A stretch of DNA of 64,000 nt from Sorex araneus (GCF_027595985.1 NC_073304.1:216038500-216102499), one strand, 5' to 3'. Shown: positions 21,371 through 31,605, counted from the first letter of the stretch. Notes: generated by a model not told the origin, from the letters alone. Made by a program: numbers and translations.

Positions 21371-22390
21371 AAATATATATACATATATATATTGTGAGAA
21401 GGACATGTATGAGCTCAAAAGCATAATACTGTCCATTTCCTGCAGTACCCTCAGGAATATGGGGACTAGAAGAAATTGGTTCGAGTCCAGAAAACCCAGA
21501 CTGCAAGTATTGTCCATAAATAACTGGGCTGAGGGGAATGGAATCTGGGGTGGGGCAAGGAAACCTGACTTCTGCCACCGATAGGGCCCTGACTCATGCT
21601 GGGATAATGGCTGGGCACTTCCTGGCTCCCGGTCCCAAGCCTCCAGCCCTTCTCTCCCCAGCCCCTTCCTCTGCCTAAGTCTAATCACATCAAGGTCTGA
21701 GTCTTTCCTGAGAATCAGTCACCACGGTGTCTAAAAGGCCAGCTGGAAAAGAGGCCATCTCTTAGCGTCACAGTATGAGATGATTTGGTTCAGGTCATAA
21801 CTAGCGTGACCCCTCTGGCCAGGACTGTCAACTTTGGTTTGAGGGGGACAGTGCGGGGCGGGGGGCATAGATAGGTAGTCTGTGTTCTGATTCTCTTCTG
21901 TTTTCTGGGGTGACAGTGTGTGCTGCTAACAAAAGCCTCTGGAGGGATATTTGGGTGATAACTGGGTAACACCCAACTAGGTCAGGGGAATGAGTCAGGC
22001 TCAAGGACTCGATACCAACCTCTCCCACTCCTGCCGGGAAACCTCTGGGGTGACACAGAGATGAGAGAGGAGCAGAGGGGTGGAGAGGCCTCACGCCGCC
22101 TTCCCTGGGGCCTCTGGCTGCGGTTTCACCCTGGTTTGCCCTGCAGCTGTAACGTGTCTGCTGACACGCAGGCCCCAACACGCTTTCCCTCCCCCCTCCC
22201 CAACCTTGGCCCTTCTCAGCAGCAGAGAGCACATTCCACCCCAGAAGCCTGTGGAGAACTGAGAGGGGAAGGGAAGGGAACACCCAGGTGGCGGCGCGGT
22301 GGCGACACTAGAGAAAACAGGAGCAAAGGACAAGGGACCTTTTGTCTAGGGAGGTGAGTAGGAAGCAAAAATGAAACTCAGCTCCAAGGA
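21371..22390. other. About 1 kb of unique, partly GC-rich sequence
   Basis: The second half (about 22,000-22,350) is GC-rich with some CpG but has no supported exon. A weak CTCF-like CAGGTGGCGG core lies at 22285-22294. Confidence 0.45.
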
Positions 22391-22725
22391 AACCAAGATA
22401 AGAAAAGAGCAGAGGTGGATGCAGACAGCTCCGTCAGAGGGTGTGTGCACTTCAGGTGTGAGGCCCTGGGTTCGATCCTGGCACGAAAGGAAAAAGAAAA
22501 GGAAGAGAAGGACATGGCTGGGCTGAGGGGGCGAGGGCAAGACTGAGGGCTAAGCTGAGGAGCACCTCAGAGAACTAGGAAACCTGCAATGCTCCAGAAG
22601 AAAATGCAAATAGTCACAAATATGGCGATAGTTCAATGGTCAGGGAATATATTGCCCTGCGTGCACTGAGAACCAGATTTGAACCCTGACAAAACAGGGT
22701 CCCCTGAGCACTTCCAAGGTGGCCC
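22390..22725 (+). mobile_element. Two old SINE fragments
   Basis: About 22390-22492 is ID-like (TGTGAGGCCCTGGGTTCGAT then TAAAAAG-type tail). About 22618-22725 keeps GATAGTTCAATGG and GATTTGAACCCTG. Confidence 0.5.
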
Positions 22726-22793
22726 GGCTGGGCCCCGGCACCCACGGCAGAGCTCGAGTCTGTTCAGTCTGGTTGACCAAACATCACTGGGCG

Positions 22794-22993
22794 GGGCTGG
22801 AGCAATAGCACAGCGGGTAGGGCGTTTGCCTTGCACAAAGCCAACGAGGGTTGGATTCCCAGCATCCCATATGGTTGGATTCCCAGCAACCCATAATGGT
22901 CCCAGGAGTAACTCCTGAGTGCAGAGCCAGGAGTAACCCCTGTGCATCGCCAGGTGTAATCCAGCAAGCAAAAAAAAAAAAAAAAAAAAAAAA
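22794..22993 (+). mobile_element. Young short-class SINE with an internal duplication
   Basis: The GGTTGGATTCCCAGCA block occurs twice (about 22849 and 22874), so the B-box segment is partly duplicated. TSD of the form TCACTGGG on both sides; A-only tail of more than 20. Confidence 0.9.
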
Positions 22994-23073
22994 TTTCACT
23001 GGGAGTAGTGCTGACTCTTCTGAGCATTGCTTGGAAATCCACACCTCCCAACTTCAAAAAAGTCACATCTTCA

Positions 23074-23243
23074 GCTGGAGTAATAGCACAGCGGGTAGGG
23101 CTTTTGCCTTGCATGCGGCTGACCCGGATTCGATTCCCAGCATCCAATATGGGCTCCTGAGCACCGCCAGGAGTAATTTCGGAGTGCAGAGCCAGGAGTC
23201 AGCCCTGAGCATCGCTGGGTGTGACCCAAAAAGAAAAAAAAAA
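23074..23243 (+). mobile_element. Young short-class SINE
   Basis: Near consensus; TSD AGTCACATCT on both sides (23061 and 23243 region). Confidence 0.9.
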
Positions 23244-23259
23244 GTCACATCTCATTATT

Positions 23260-23416
23260 ATTTTGTGTTGGGGGTCCCACCTGGCGTGCTCAGGACTTAC
23301 TCCTGGCTTTGTTCTTAGGGATCTCTCCTAGCAAACTCAGAGGTATATGGGGCTCCGGGGATCAAAGCTGGTCAGCCACTTGCAAGGAAAGTTCTGACCT
23401 GCTCTACTATCTAGCC
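23260..23416 (-). mobile_element. Diverged antisense SINE
   Basis: TGTTGGGGGTCCCACCTGGC to CTACTATCTAGCC. Confidence 0.65.
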
Positions 23417-23514
23417 AACTGACTTATTCAGCTTTAGCCAATCCAGCTTCTTCTTCAACACCAGGCTCTGTGTTCTAAGAATAGAACTTCTCTCCACTGC
23501 TAAGCCCTGTTAAG

Positions 23515-23662
23515 GCACCTTCTGTCACCGGTTTCTACATATGACTTCATAGTAAAGACTACAACAACAGGTAAACTTTTCCCCCATTTCACAGATGGGT
23601 ACATTGAAATTCAGAGGATTGAAGCAATTTGTCCACTGGAACTAGTGGAGCTAGGTCCAAAT
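23515..23662 (+). repeat. MIR fragment
   Basis: CCCCATTTCACAGATGGGTA, GAAATTCAGAGGATTGAAGC and AATTTGTCCACTGG match the order of the MIR core. A long-class SINE interrupts its 3' end. Confidence 0.75.
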
Positions 23663-23664
23663 AT

Positions 23665-23923
23665 GGGCTGGAGCCATAGCACAGCGGAAGGGCATTCGCC
23701 TTTCACGAGACCTTTCACGAGACCGACCGGTGTTCGATTCCTCCGCCCCTCTCGGAGAGCTCGGCAAGCTACCGAGAATATCTCGCCCGCACGGCAGAGC
23801 CTGGCAAGCTACCCGTGGCGTATTGGATATGCCAAAAACAGTAAGTCTCACAATGAGAGACGTTACTGGTGCCTGCTCGAACAAATCGATGAGCAACAGG
23901 ATGACAGTGACAGTGACAGATCC
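23665..23923 (+). mobile_element. Long-class SINE, complete
   Basis: Good example of the class: tRNA-like head with B box GTGTTCGATTCC, then CTCCGCCCCTCTCGGAGAGC, CGTATTGGATATGCCAAAAA, TGAGAGACGTTACTGGTGCC and a GATGACAGTGACAGTGACAG end without poly(A). TSD TCCAAATAT on both sides. CCTTTCACGAGA is tandemly duplicated in the head. Confidence 0.92.
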
Positions 23924-24089
23924 AAATATCAGAGCTCATAGGTTCTACCCTATCAAACTGCCTTTGTTTTTGTTTGTTTGGTTGTTGTTTTTTTTTTTTT
24001 TCTGGGGTGGGGAGGGGCTGCTAGAAGTCTGGTCTCCTAAGTGCAAAGCCTGTGTGCTATCTCTGAGCCACATGCCCTTTCCTAAACTG

Positions 24090-24387
24090 CCCTTTATTTG
24101 AAGTCAAGTAAAAATCAAATGATGTCAAGTACTTAACCTTCTCAAAGTACAGGAAGGAGCAGACCAGGGAAGGAACAATGAATGGAGAGCTCTAAATCTC
24201 TGAATGGAGAAACTTTAAAATCCTGGAATTGTTGGGTTTCCAGAAGCCTCCAGTCTCCGATGCTAGTGCAGCCTTGGTACCCTCTAGTGGAAGTTTTCTG
24301 CATGCACACAGTTTCAACCCCAAAGGGCTGGGAGGGAAGATGCACTGAGCCACTAGAGAGCATCTCAAAAGACGATCGATCGGCTAG
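24090..24387. other. Unique sequence with a CTCF-like site
   Basis: Repeat-free interval between the SINE field and the GGAA array. It contains GTACCCTCTAGTGG at 24277-24290. Confidence 0.5.
24277..24290 (-). promoter_or_regulatory. Candidate CTCF site
   Basis: The plus strand GTACCCTCTAGTGG fits the reverse of CCASYAGRKGGCRS at 13 of 14 positions. About one such match is expected by chance in a window of this size, so it is only a candidate. Confidence 0.3.
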
Positions 24388-24445
24388 GGGCCAGGGATGT
24401 GGCTCAGTGCTAAGGCGCATGCCTTGTACGTGGGAAGCCCTGGGT
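24388..24445 (+). mobile_element. ID-like SINE head feeding a GGAA array
   Basis: GGGGCCAGGGATGTGGCTCA..CGCATGCCTTG..CCCTGGGTT, then directly into GGAA units. Confidence 0.6.
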
Positions 24446-24700
24446 TAAGGAAGGAAGGAAGGAAGGAAGGAAGGAAGGAAGGAAGGAAGGAAGGAAGGAA
24501 GGAAGGAAGGAAGGAAGGAAGGAAGGAAGGAAGGAAGGAAGGAAGGAAGGAAGGAAAGAAGGAAGGAAGGAAGGAAGGAAGGGAGGGAGGGAGGGAGGGA
24601 GGGAGGGAGGGAGGAAGGAAGGAAGGAAGGAAGGAAGGAAGGAAGGAAGGAAGGAAGGAAGGAAGGAAGGAAGGAAGGAAGGAAGGAAGGAAGGAAGGAG
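24446..24700 (+). repeat. (GGAA)n/(GGGA)n microsatellite
   Basis: About 255 bp with a central GGGA block (24580-24612) and one AAAGAAGG change. Confidence 0.97.
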
Positions 24701-24839
24701 GTTCAGCTGGATGATAACTGTTTTTATGCTAGAGTTCAGAGGGGACAAAGGACTACAGACAAGAGAGCAGGTGTAATGAGCACTGGCTCATAACAGGCCC
24801 TCCAGGGGCCCAGGACTTTGTGTCTTAATAAAAATCTTA

Positions 24840-25026
24840 GGGGCTGTAGCAATGGCACAGCGGGTAGGGAGTTTGCCTTGCATGCAGCCGACCCAGGTTT
24901 GATTCCCAGCATCCCATATGGGTCTCCAAGCATCGCTGGGAGTAATTCCTGAGTGCATGAGCCAAGAGTCACACTGGCAATGCACCACTGTGCATTGCCA
25001 GTGTGACCCAAAAAGAAAAAAAAAAC
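24840..25026 (+). mobile_element. Short-class SINE containing a perfect hairpin
   Basis: Near the 3' end CACACTGGCAATGCAC (24970-24985) is followed four bases later by its exact inverse GTGCATTGCCAGTGTG (24990-25005). This appears to be an inverted copy of the element's own CATTGCCAGTGTGA end. Confidence 0.9.
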
Positions 25027-25089
25027 TCAGCATATATCGCACAGAACAGTAGACTTTCAGTGTTCTCTTTAGAGGGTAACTTTTTTGTT

Positions 25090-25224
25090 TGTTTGTTTGT
25101 TTGGGGGCCATACCTGGTGATGCTCGGGGATTATTTCTGTACTCAGGAATCATTCCTGGAGAGTTCAGGGGACCATATGGGATGCCAGAGATTGAACCCA
25201 TTTTTCTATTCTCCGGCTCCCTGG
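25090..25224 (-). mobile_element. Antisense SINE, internally shortened
   Basis: (TTTG)n tail, GGGGGCCATACCTGGTGATG, then TTCTATTCTCCGGCTCC; the B-box segment is missing. Confidence 0.7.
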
Positions 25225-25261
25225 AGGGTGACTTTTTCTTTTTTATAGAAAAAAAAATTAC

Positions 25262-25375
25262 TGATCGGAAATGAGAAGTGTCTTGCCTAAAGTCCCAGGG
25301 TAAGTCAGTGTCAACAGTAGTGGGACTGGACCCCTGTCTCCTGCCTCCCAATCTGCAGCTCCTGCCACTTCCCTG
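25262..25375 (+). repeat. MIR fragment
   Basis: GTCTTGCCTAAAGTCCCAGG, GTAAGTCAG..AGTAGTGGGACTGGACCCC resembles the MIR 3' half. Confidence 0.6.
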
Positions 25376-25593
25376 TGTGTCACACTGCCCTATCTGTGGG
25401 CTGATTCATTTCCACTGTAAGTTTATTTGCATGTAAAGACATAAGATTGCAGGTATAATCAGACAATTTGCCTTCATCTGTCTGCATCCATAAACTCTTT
25501 ATTGCTGGCATTTATTGACTTCCTACTTCTCCCTGCTCTACAAGTTTACAGACCCTTATATATCCCAGAATATGAGAACTGACTTTATTTTTG

Positions 25594-25705
25594 GTTTTGT
25601 TTTCCAGTTTTGAACCACACCCAGCAGTACTCAAGGGTGACTCCTGGCTCTGCTCAGTGATTACTCCTGGAGGTGCTCAGGGGACCATGTATGGTGCCGG
25701 GAAGG
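25594..25705 (-). mobile_element. Antisense SINE, 3' half
   Basis: CACACCCAGCAGTACTCAAG to CAGGGGACCATGTATGGTGC; the head half is missing. Confidence 0.65.
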
Positions 25706-26097
25706 GTGCTGGGGCCCACGGTGCCAGTCGCATGTCCTTGCCCCAGTCCCGCTCTCGGCCACTCCTGGAGCTCCTTCCCCATTGGCAGCACCAGGGTCTC
25801 CCTCTGTCTCCCTCCTCCCGCAGAGTTAATCCCTGGGAACGAAAGTGGGTTAGACACAGATTACTCTGATCCAGGGGCTTTGCTCTCTCTTTCCTAAAAG
25901 CAGCTGGAATGGGGGACAGGACAGGGGTAGTCACCAATAGCCTGAAATTTCCTTTTCAGATTACTGGCGGAGGTAGACATCTGGGTGTGAAAGTGGAAGG
26001 AGAAGAGCGGAGGGATTAATTCTCAACCTAGTTTCAACCGTGGGCTGCTTGGGCTTCTTTTCTGAATGAGCTGGAACAAGGCACCCTAAGAAATAAA
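25706..26097. other. Unique intergenic sequence
   Basis: Nothing recognised. Confidence 0.4.
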
Positions 26098-26099
26098 GA

Positions 26100-26250
26100 G
26101 ATTGATGTGTTAGAGAGGTAGTAAAGTGGATGCAGCATTTGCCTTGCACACAGTCAGCCCAGGTTGGATACCCAGCACACATATAGATCTCTGAGCAAAG
26201 AACTAGAAGTAAGCCCTAAGAACTGCTAAGTGTGGCCAAAGAACCAAAAT
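26100..26250 (+). mobile_element. Diverged plus-strand SINE
   Basis: Head GAGGTAGTAAAGTGG..; B-box region GGTTGGATACCC. Confidence 0.6.
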
Positions 26251-26287
26251 ATATTTAAAGGGGGCCAGAGCAATAGGAAAGTGGGGG

Positions 26288-26436
26288 GGCTGGAGCGATA
26301 GCACAGCGGGTAGGGCGTTTGCCTTGCACGCGGCCGACCCGAGTTCAAATCCCAGCATCCCATATGGTCCCCTGAGCACCGCCAGGAGTAATTCCTGAGT
26401 GCAGAGCCAGGAGTAAACCCATGAGCATCGCCGGGC
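26288..26436 (+). mobile_element. Young short-class SINE with (GATA)n instead of poly(A)
   Basis: Near-consensus body cut at CATCGCCGGGC and continued directly by ATAGATAGATAG. The 5' neighbour is a scrap of a second SINE (26261-26287). Confidence 0.93.
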
Positions 26437-26438
26437 AT

Positions 26439-26499
<61 letters not shown>

Positions 26500-26536
26500 G
26501 ACAGAGAGAGAGAGAAGAGAGAAAGAAGAAGAAGGA
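26437..26536 (+). repeat. (GATA)n plus GA-rich repeat
   Basis: About 15 pure GATA units to 26499, then AGAGAGA/AGAAG to 26536. Confidence 0.95.
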
Positions 26537-26650
26537 AGAAACAGAAAAAGTTTGAGGCAGAAGGAGAGAGGTAGAGGCAAACGCCTTTGTTGTCAGCAGC
26601 AGAGCTGACCAAAGGAACGAATGATAAAGTAAAGCGGTTTGGAGAGAAGA

Positions 26651-26830
26651 GGGGCTGGAAAGAGAGTACAGTAGGTATAAGCATTTGCCTTGCATGTGGC
26701 CAACCTAGATCCAACCGCCAGCATTCCAAATGGTCCCAAAGCCTGCCAGGAGTAATTTCTCAGCTCAGAGACAAAGGTAACCCCCAAGTACCGTGTGCCC
26801 CCACCTCCCAACAAAAAAGAAAAGAAAAGC
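26651..26830 (+). mobile_element. Diverged plus-strand SINE
   Basis: GGGGCTGGAAAGAGAGTACAG head; B box mutated to AGATCCAACCGCC. Confidence 0.7.
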
Positions 26831-26985
26831 AGCTAAGAGAAGAAAGCTGTGCCATAGGAATAAGGGCGAAAGCTTCTGCAGCAGAGAGAACTGCTCTCTA
26901 GGGAAGAAAGCTGCAAAGGACTTCCTGAGGATTTATAGTTCATGTTCAGGAGAGAGGTTTCTTTTCTGTGCTCAGGGAAAAGACT

Positions 26986-27162
26986 TTTTTTTTTTTTTTT
27001 TGAGGGGGCATACCTTTCTGTGCTCAGGGCTTATTCCTGGTTCTGTTCTCAGGGATTACTCTTGGCAGGGTTTTGGGGACCATGTGGGGTGCCAGGAGTC
27101 GAACCTGGGTCAGCTGCATTCGAGGGAAGTGCCCTACCCACTGTTCTATCACTCCGGCCCCC
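26986..27162 (-). mobile_element. Antisense SINE
   Basis: T17 tail to CTATCACTCCGGCCCC; moderately diverged. Confidence 0.8.
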
Positions 27163-27237
27163 TGCTCTCTTGTCCTACGAACATTCTGCTAGGGGGTACC
27201 CTGACGTCAGGATACAATCTGTGCCCAGCACAAAGGG

Positions 27238-27628
27238 TTTTTTTTTTCTTTTTGGGTCACACCTGGCAATGCACAGGGGTTACTCCTGGCTCTTCACTCA
27301 GGAATCACCCCTGGCAGTGCTCAGGGGACCATATGGGATGCTGGGAATCGAACCTGGGTCGCCTGCGTGCAAGGCAAGCGCCCTACCCGCTGTGCTTTTC
27401 ATTTTTTTCTTTTTTCTTTTTTTTTTTTTTTTTTTTGCTTTTTGGGTCACACCCAGCAATGCACAGGGGTCACTCCTGGCTCATGCACTCAGGAATCACC
27501 CCTGGCAGTGCTCAGGGGACCATATGGGATGCTGGGATTTGAACCCGGGTCAGCCGCGTGCAAGGCAAACGCCCTACCCACTGTGCTATCACTCCAGCCC
27601 CCCCCAGCTGTGCTATTGCTCCAGCCCC
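27238..27628 (-). mobile_element. Young antisense SINE split by another SINE
   Basis: Parts 27238-27396 and 27607-27628. The target duplication TGCCCAGCACAAAGGG lies at 27222-27237 and 27629-27644. Confidence 0.92.
27397..27606 (-). mobile_element. Nested young antisense SINE
   Basis: Inserted into the A-box region of the previous element; target duplication GCTGTGCT at 27389-27396 and 27607-27614. Tail of about 20 T with (TTTTTTC) impurity. Confidence 0.9.
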
Positions 27629-27734
27629 TGCCCAGCACAAAGGGCTGCACTGACCACAAATCTGGTAGTGTCTGGTTATGCCTCACAGGGTTATTCTGAG
27701 ACACAGCAGGAATCTCTGTAGTAACTAATTTAGC

Positions 27735-27886
27735 TGGGCCGGGGAGATGGTACAGAGGGTTAAAGCGCTTGCCTGCATGTAGCTGGACACAGTTCCATCT
27801 CAGGCACCACATATGGGCTCCCAACACTGCCAGGAGTTAGCCCTGAGCACTTCCAGTTATGGCCCAAGCTGCCCACTCCCAAAAGA
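27735..27886 (+). mobile_element. Diverged plus-strand SINE
   Basis: CCGGGGAGATGGTACAGAGGG head; B-box region CAGTTCCATCTCAGG. Confidence 0.65.
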
Positions 27887-28097
27887 TAAACTTAGGAATT
27901 AAAAACAATTCTGTCAGTTAGGTACTTCATTACCACCCTTTCAGATGGCACCGGGGCACTAAGTGGGAGAGAGTAAACTCTTGGAGTGGCAAAGAGTCTA
28001 TGTTAGCATTGCTACCTCAAGACAAGTTGAGAACATTTCTTAGAAAGGCAGAATTATTGGTTTCCTCTATATAATCTATTTTTGTTCGTTTTTGTTT

Positions 28098-28347
28098 GGG
28101 GCTGGAGCGATAGCACAGTGGGTAGGGCATTTGCCTTGCACGCAGCCGACCTGGGTTTGATTTATCCACTCCTCTCAGAGAGCCCATCAAGCTACCGAGA
28201 GTGTCCCGCCCACACAGCAGAGCCTGGCAAGCTCCCTGTGGCGTATTCGATATGCCAAAAACAGTAACAATAAGTCTCAGAATGGAGACGTTCCTGGTGC
28301 TTGCTCAAGCAAATTGATGAACAACGGGATAACAGTGCTACAGTGCT
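28098..28347 (+). mobile_element. Long-class SINE, complete
   Basis: Shared head, CTCCTCTCAGAGAGCCCATC.., GCGTATTCGATATGCCAAAA, ends GGGATAACAGTGCTACAGTG. TSD TTTTGTTT on both sides. Confidence 0.9.
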
Positions 28348-28506
28348 TTTGTTTGGGGGCAGTGCTCAGGGGTTACTCCTGACTCTGCACTCAGGAATTA
28401 TTCCTGATGGAGCATGGAGGCTATCTGAGTTGCTGGGGAATGAATCTAGGTCAGCCACGTGCAAGAAAAGTGTCCTAACTACCTGCTGTACTATCGTTGT
28501 GGCCCC
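28348..28506 (-). mobile_element. Antisense SINE abutting the long-class copy
   Basis: GGGGGCAGTGCTCAGGGGTT to CTATCGTTGTGGCCCC; tail side shortened. Confidence 0.75.
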
Positions 28507-29139
28507 ATCTTCTAGGTCATCTTATCTTGGACAATCCACTTCTTTTGCTCTTTATGGCCTCACCCCAGGGGAGGGAGAGGCAATATAACCATGTGACAAG
28601 CCTACTATTACTTCAATCCAAGTATCATATTGTTTATTGTAATCTATAGATTGTAAACCCATTCTTTCCGTTCTCCAAAAGGACTCCTTGTTCCAATCAG
28701 TAGCACTTCACCTAGATTACTAGGCAGAATTTCAGAAGTTCCAATCTTTGATATCCTCTGCCTCTGGGAGTGGAGGGAAATGCAAGAACCATGGTCCACT
28801 GCTCACAGGATATGCCATTCTCTTTGACTCTGTTTAGCAAGTTCAAAAGAACAACAAGGGTTTCTGGGACCTTGAGTATTTGGAAAGACCAGTAATCAAC
28901 TTTGCCCCTCCTTTTCATATATTTCTATGGGGTCCTGCTAATCTACTTATTTAATAAATATCTGGGTGCTTACTGTGTGCCTTACTGTTCTTCCCAAAGC
29001 TGAGTCCCTATCTACTTATTTCTTTCTCTAATTGCATGAAGAGTTCCTTCTCTTGCTCTTAATTTGCTTTTGTTCTAAAATGTGAACTAGCAGAGTTGTA
29101 AGAGTAAAGAAATATCCTTTTGGGAGTCAAAGATTGTTT
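28507..29139. other. Unique AT-rich intergenic sequence
   Basis: AATAAATATCTGGGTGCTTA..TGTGTGCC near 28953-28982 may be a trace of an old MIR or L2; otherwise nothing. Confidence 0.4.
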
Positions 29140-29377
29140 ACTGGGCCAAGCGATCAACTCGAGCCAATGTGTGGGAGGCCTGCATTTGGACCTTGAAACA
29201 GCATGATTCCCCAAGCACTGCTGGGAGTGAACCCCAAGCACGGAAACAGGAGTAGTCAGGTGTGTCTTCCTCCTCAAAAACTATATTATATTATTACTTG
29301 TCCAGCAAACAGCTCCCATTTTCCCCTGGTGTTAAAAAGTTAGGACAATCAAGAGAATTTTCCAAAGGAGTAGTTTT

Positions 29378-29566
29378 TTTGTTTGTTTGTTTTTTGTTTT
29401 TGCTTTTTGGGTTGTACCCAGCGATGCCCAGGGGTCACTCCTGGCTCTGCACTCAGGAACCACCCCTGGCAGTGCTCAGGGGACCATATGGGATGCTGGG
29501 AATCGAACCCGGGTCACCCGCGTGCAAGGCAAATGCCCTACCCGCTGTGCTATTACTCCAGCCCCA
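29378..29566 (-). mobile_element. Young antisense short-class SINE
   Basis: (GTTTT)-type tail, CTTTTTGGGTTGTACCCAGC to CTATTACTCCAGCCCC. A degenerate plus remnant precedes it (about 29140-29268). Confidence 0.88.
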
Positions 29567-29619
29567 GGAATAGACTATTTTATTCCATTTATAATTCATC
29601 TCAGAATAAGTTAAAATAG

Positions 29620-29785
29620 TGTACCAGACAGACAGTACAGTGGGTTGGGTGTTTGCCTTGCAAGTAGCCAACCTGGGTTTGATCCCCTAACACCACATAT
29701 GGTGCCCTGAGCACTGCCAGGAGAGATCCCTGAGCACCATTAGGTGTGGCCCCAAAAATTAAAACGTAAAATAAAATAAAAATTC
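29620..29785 (+). mobile_element. Diverged plus-strand SINE
   Basis: CAGACAGTACAGTGGGTTGG head; GGTTTGATCCCC B box; AAAATAAAAT tail. Confidence 0.75.
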
Positions 29786-29789
29786 AAGT

Positions 29790-30165
29790 GAGTCCTTTAG
29801 TTACTTCATCCAGGCTGATATGGAACAAGTTTGCATTTCTTGAGATGCTGATCAGAAGCAAGCAGAAATGACCTGGGATGTCAGCTAATGTATGAGACCA
29901 GTAAAATTCAACAGTGAGCAGATAATCCCAGACAGACTGTATCAATATTCTGTATTAATCAATAACCACTCAGAATGAAGTGGAGTTTCTTCACTTGGGT
30001 GGGGAGACTAATTAAATGGACTTACATTTTTAAAATGAACTTATATTTTTATTTTATGGGACACAGACTATATTGTTAAGATACGTCTGTTGACTGGGGA
30101 TGTGCTTCAGCAGTAGAATGTTTGCCTGTACTGTCTCTGCTGCCCAATAATATATATCATTAATG
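29790..30165. other. Mostly unique sequence with an ID-like scrap
   Basis: GACTGGGGATGTGCTTCAGC at about 30093 is a partial ID-like head; the rest is unassigned. Confidence 0.4.
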
Positions 30166-30390
30166 CATACATCACTGTCACTGTCATCCCATTAATCGTT
30201 GATTTACTCAAGCGGACCCAGTAACGTCTTTATTCGTCCTAGCCCTGAGATTTTAGCAGCCTCACTTTACCTGTCCTTCCCAACGGTGCCGCATTAGAGG
30301 CTCTTTCAGGGTCACGGGAATGAGACCCATCATTGTTATTGTATTTGGCATATGAACACGCCACGGGGAGCTTGCCAGGCTCTCCTGTGA
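30166..30390 (-). mobile_element. Long-class SINE with internal extra segment, 5'-truncated
   Basis: The CACTGTCACTGTCATCCC tail side is followed by about 85 bp (30236-30325) absent from most copies: TGAGATTTTAGCAGCCTC.., CTGTCCTTCCCAACGGTGCC and GAGGCTCTTTCAGGGTCACG. It then returns to the standard body (GGCATATGAACACGCCACGG). The same extra segment occurs in the copy at 36.3 kb. Confidence 0.85.
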
Positions 30391-30724
30391 AATTAAAGTA
30401 ACATTTTAAAAAATGCATACATGAAGCACCTAATTTCACATCACTGTCAGGGTGAGGTGCATAGTGAGATACAATCTATACTATTTATTAGTGTGGCTAG
30501 CGCTTAGTGGGGAATTTATATCTTTAAAGTATTTTATGTATTTACAGAAAAGTCAAGATTCAAGACTACACATGTAATTCCTAACTTAGTAATTTCTCTT
30601 TCCTTTGCTAGTCCCTAGCATTACCTGAACCTTTGTGATCCAGTTTATTTTCTTATAGTCTTTTAACTCCTGTAACATGGCACAAGCTCTCTCATTGCAA
30701 AATATTGAAGGTAAGTGCTCAGTT
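30391..30724. other. Unique AT-rich sequence
   Basis: Nothing recognised. Confidence 0.4.
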
Positions 30725-30734
30725 AAGACTGAGT

Positions 30735-31069
30735 GGGGGAGCTGGAGTGATAGCACAGCGGGTAAGGTGTTTGCCTTGTACGTGGCCGACCCGGGTTTGA
30801 TTCCCAGCATCCCATATGGTCCCCCGAGCACCGCCAGGAGTAATTCCTGAGTGCAGAGTCAGGAGTAACCCCTGAGCATCACTGGATGTGACCCAAAAAG
30901 GAAAAAAAAAAGACTGAGTCGGTAGGCTGGAGTGATAGTACAGTGGGTGCTTGCCTTGCATGTGACCAATCTGGGTTTGATCTCCAGCATCCTATATGGT
31001 CCCCTGAGTGCAGAGCCAGGAATAATCCCTGAGCACTGCAAGTTGTGGCTCCCCCCCCCCGAAAAAAAA
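30735..31069 (+). mobile_element. Two SINEs inserted at one target site
   Basis: Copies 30735-30909 and 30920-31068. AAGACTGAGT occurs before the first (30725-30734) and between them (30910-30919); AAGACTAAG follows the second (31069-31077). Confidence 0.88.
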
Positions 31070-31077
31070 AGACTAAG

Positions 31078-31240
31078 AAGGGGATGGAGAGATAGCATTA
31101 CAGAGGGTAATTTCACTTGCCTGCACAGGGTAACTGCAGGTTTGATCCCTGGCACCCCAGATAGTACATGGTTTCCGGTTCCCCACCAGTGATCACTGAC
31201 CCGAGTCAGGAGTAAGCTCAGAGAGTTTGGCCCCCAAAGC
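31078..31240 (+). mobile_element. Diverged plus-strand SINE
   Basis: GGGGATGGAGAGATAGCATT head; B box GGTTTGATCCC. Confidence 0.7.
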
Positions 31241-31328
31241 AAAAAACTAACTGAATAACCACAGAGATATTAACTTGTGGATAAGTGAAAGTGACTGTCA
31301 TTCAGCAATAACATATAGCCCTCTATTT

Positions 31329-31450
31329 GGAGCTGGGCAGGTTGCTCAGTGGTAGGGTGCTTGACAGGCATGTGACCACTTGCCCTGGGTTTTCATTCTC
31401 CCACTCCTTATCCCAGTAGGCCCCCCACCCCTCCCCCAAAAGAAAAAAAG
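31329..31450 (+). mobile_element. ID-like SINE
   Basis: GGTTGCTCAGTGGTAGGGTG head (tRNA-Ala-like A box) and an AAAAGAAAAAAAG tail. Confidence 0.55.
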
Positions 31451-31524
31451 ATACAGCGTTGGATTTTTTCAGGACGACCCTTTACCAGTAGAATGTGAAG
31501 CAATATAACAGTATGTGCACGGGT

Positions 31525-31605
31525 TCCGGAACAGACTGCTTGAATTTGAATCCAATACTGCCAATTGCCATCTGTGTGACCTTAAAATAACATAAATATT
31601 TAAAT
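31525..31605 (+). repeat. MIR fragment
   Basis: CAGACTGCTTGAATTTGAAT, CCATCTGTGTGACCTTAA follows MIR order. Confidence 0.7.

Noticed and set aside
22000-22360. GC-rich stretch as a second CpG-island promoter
   Set aside because: CpG density is modest compared with the MRPL45 island and no exon follows on either strand.
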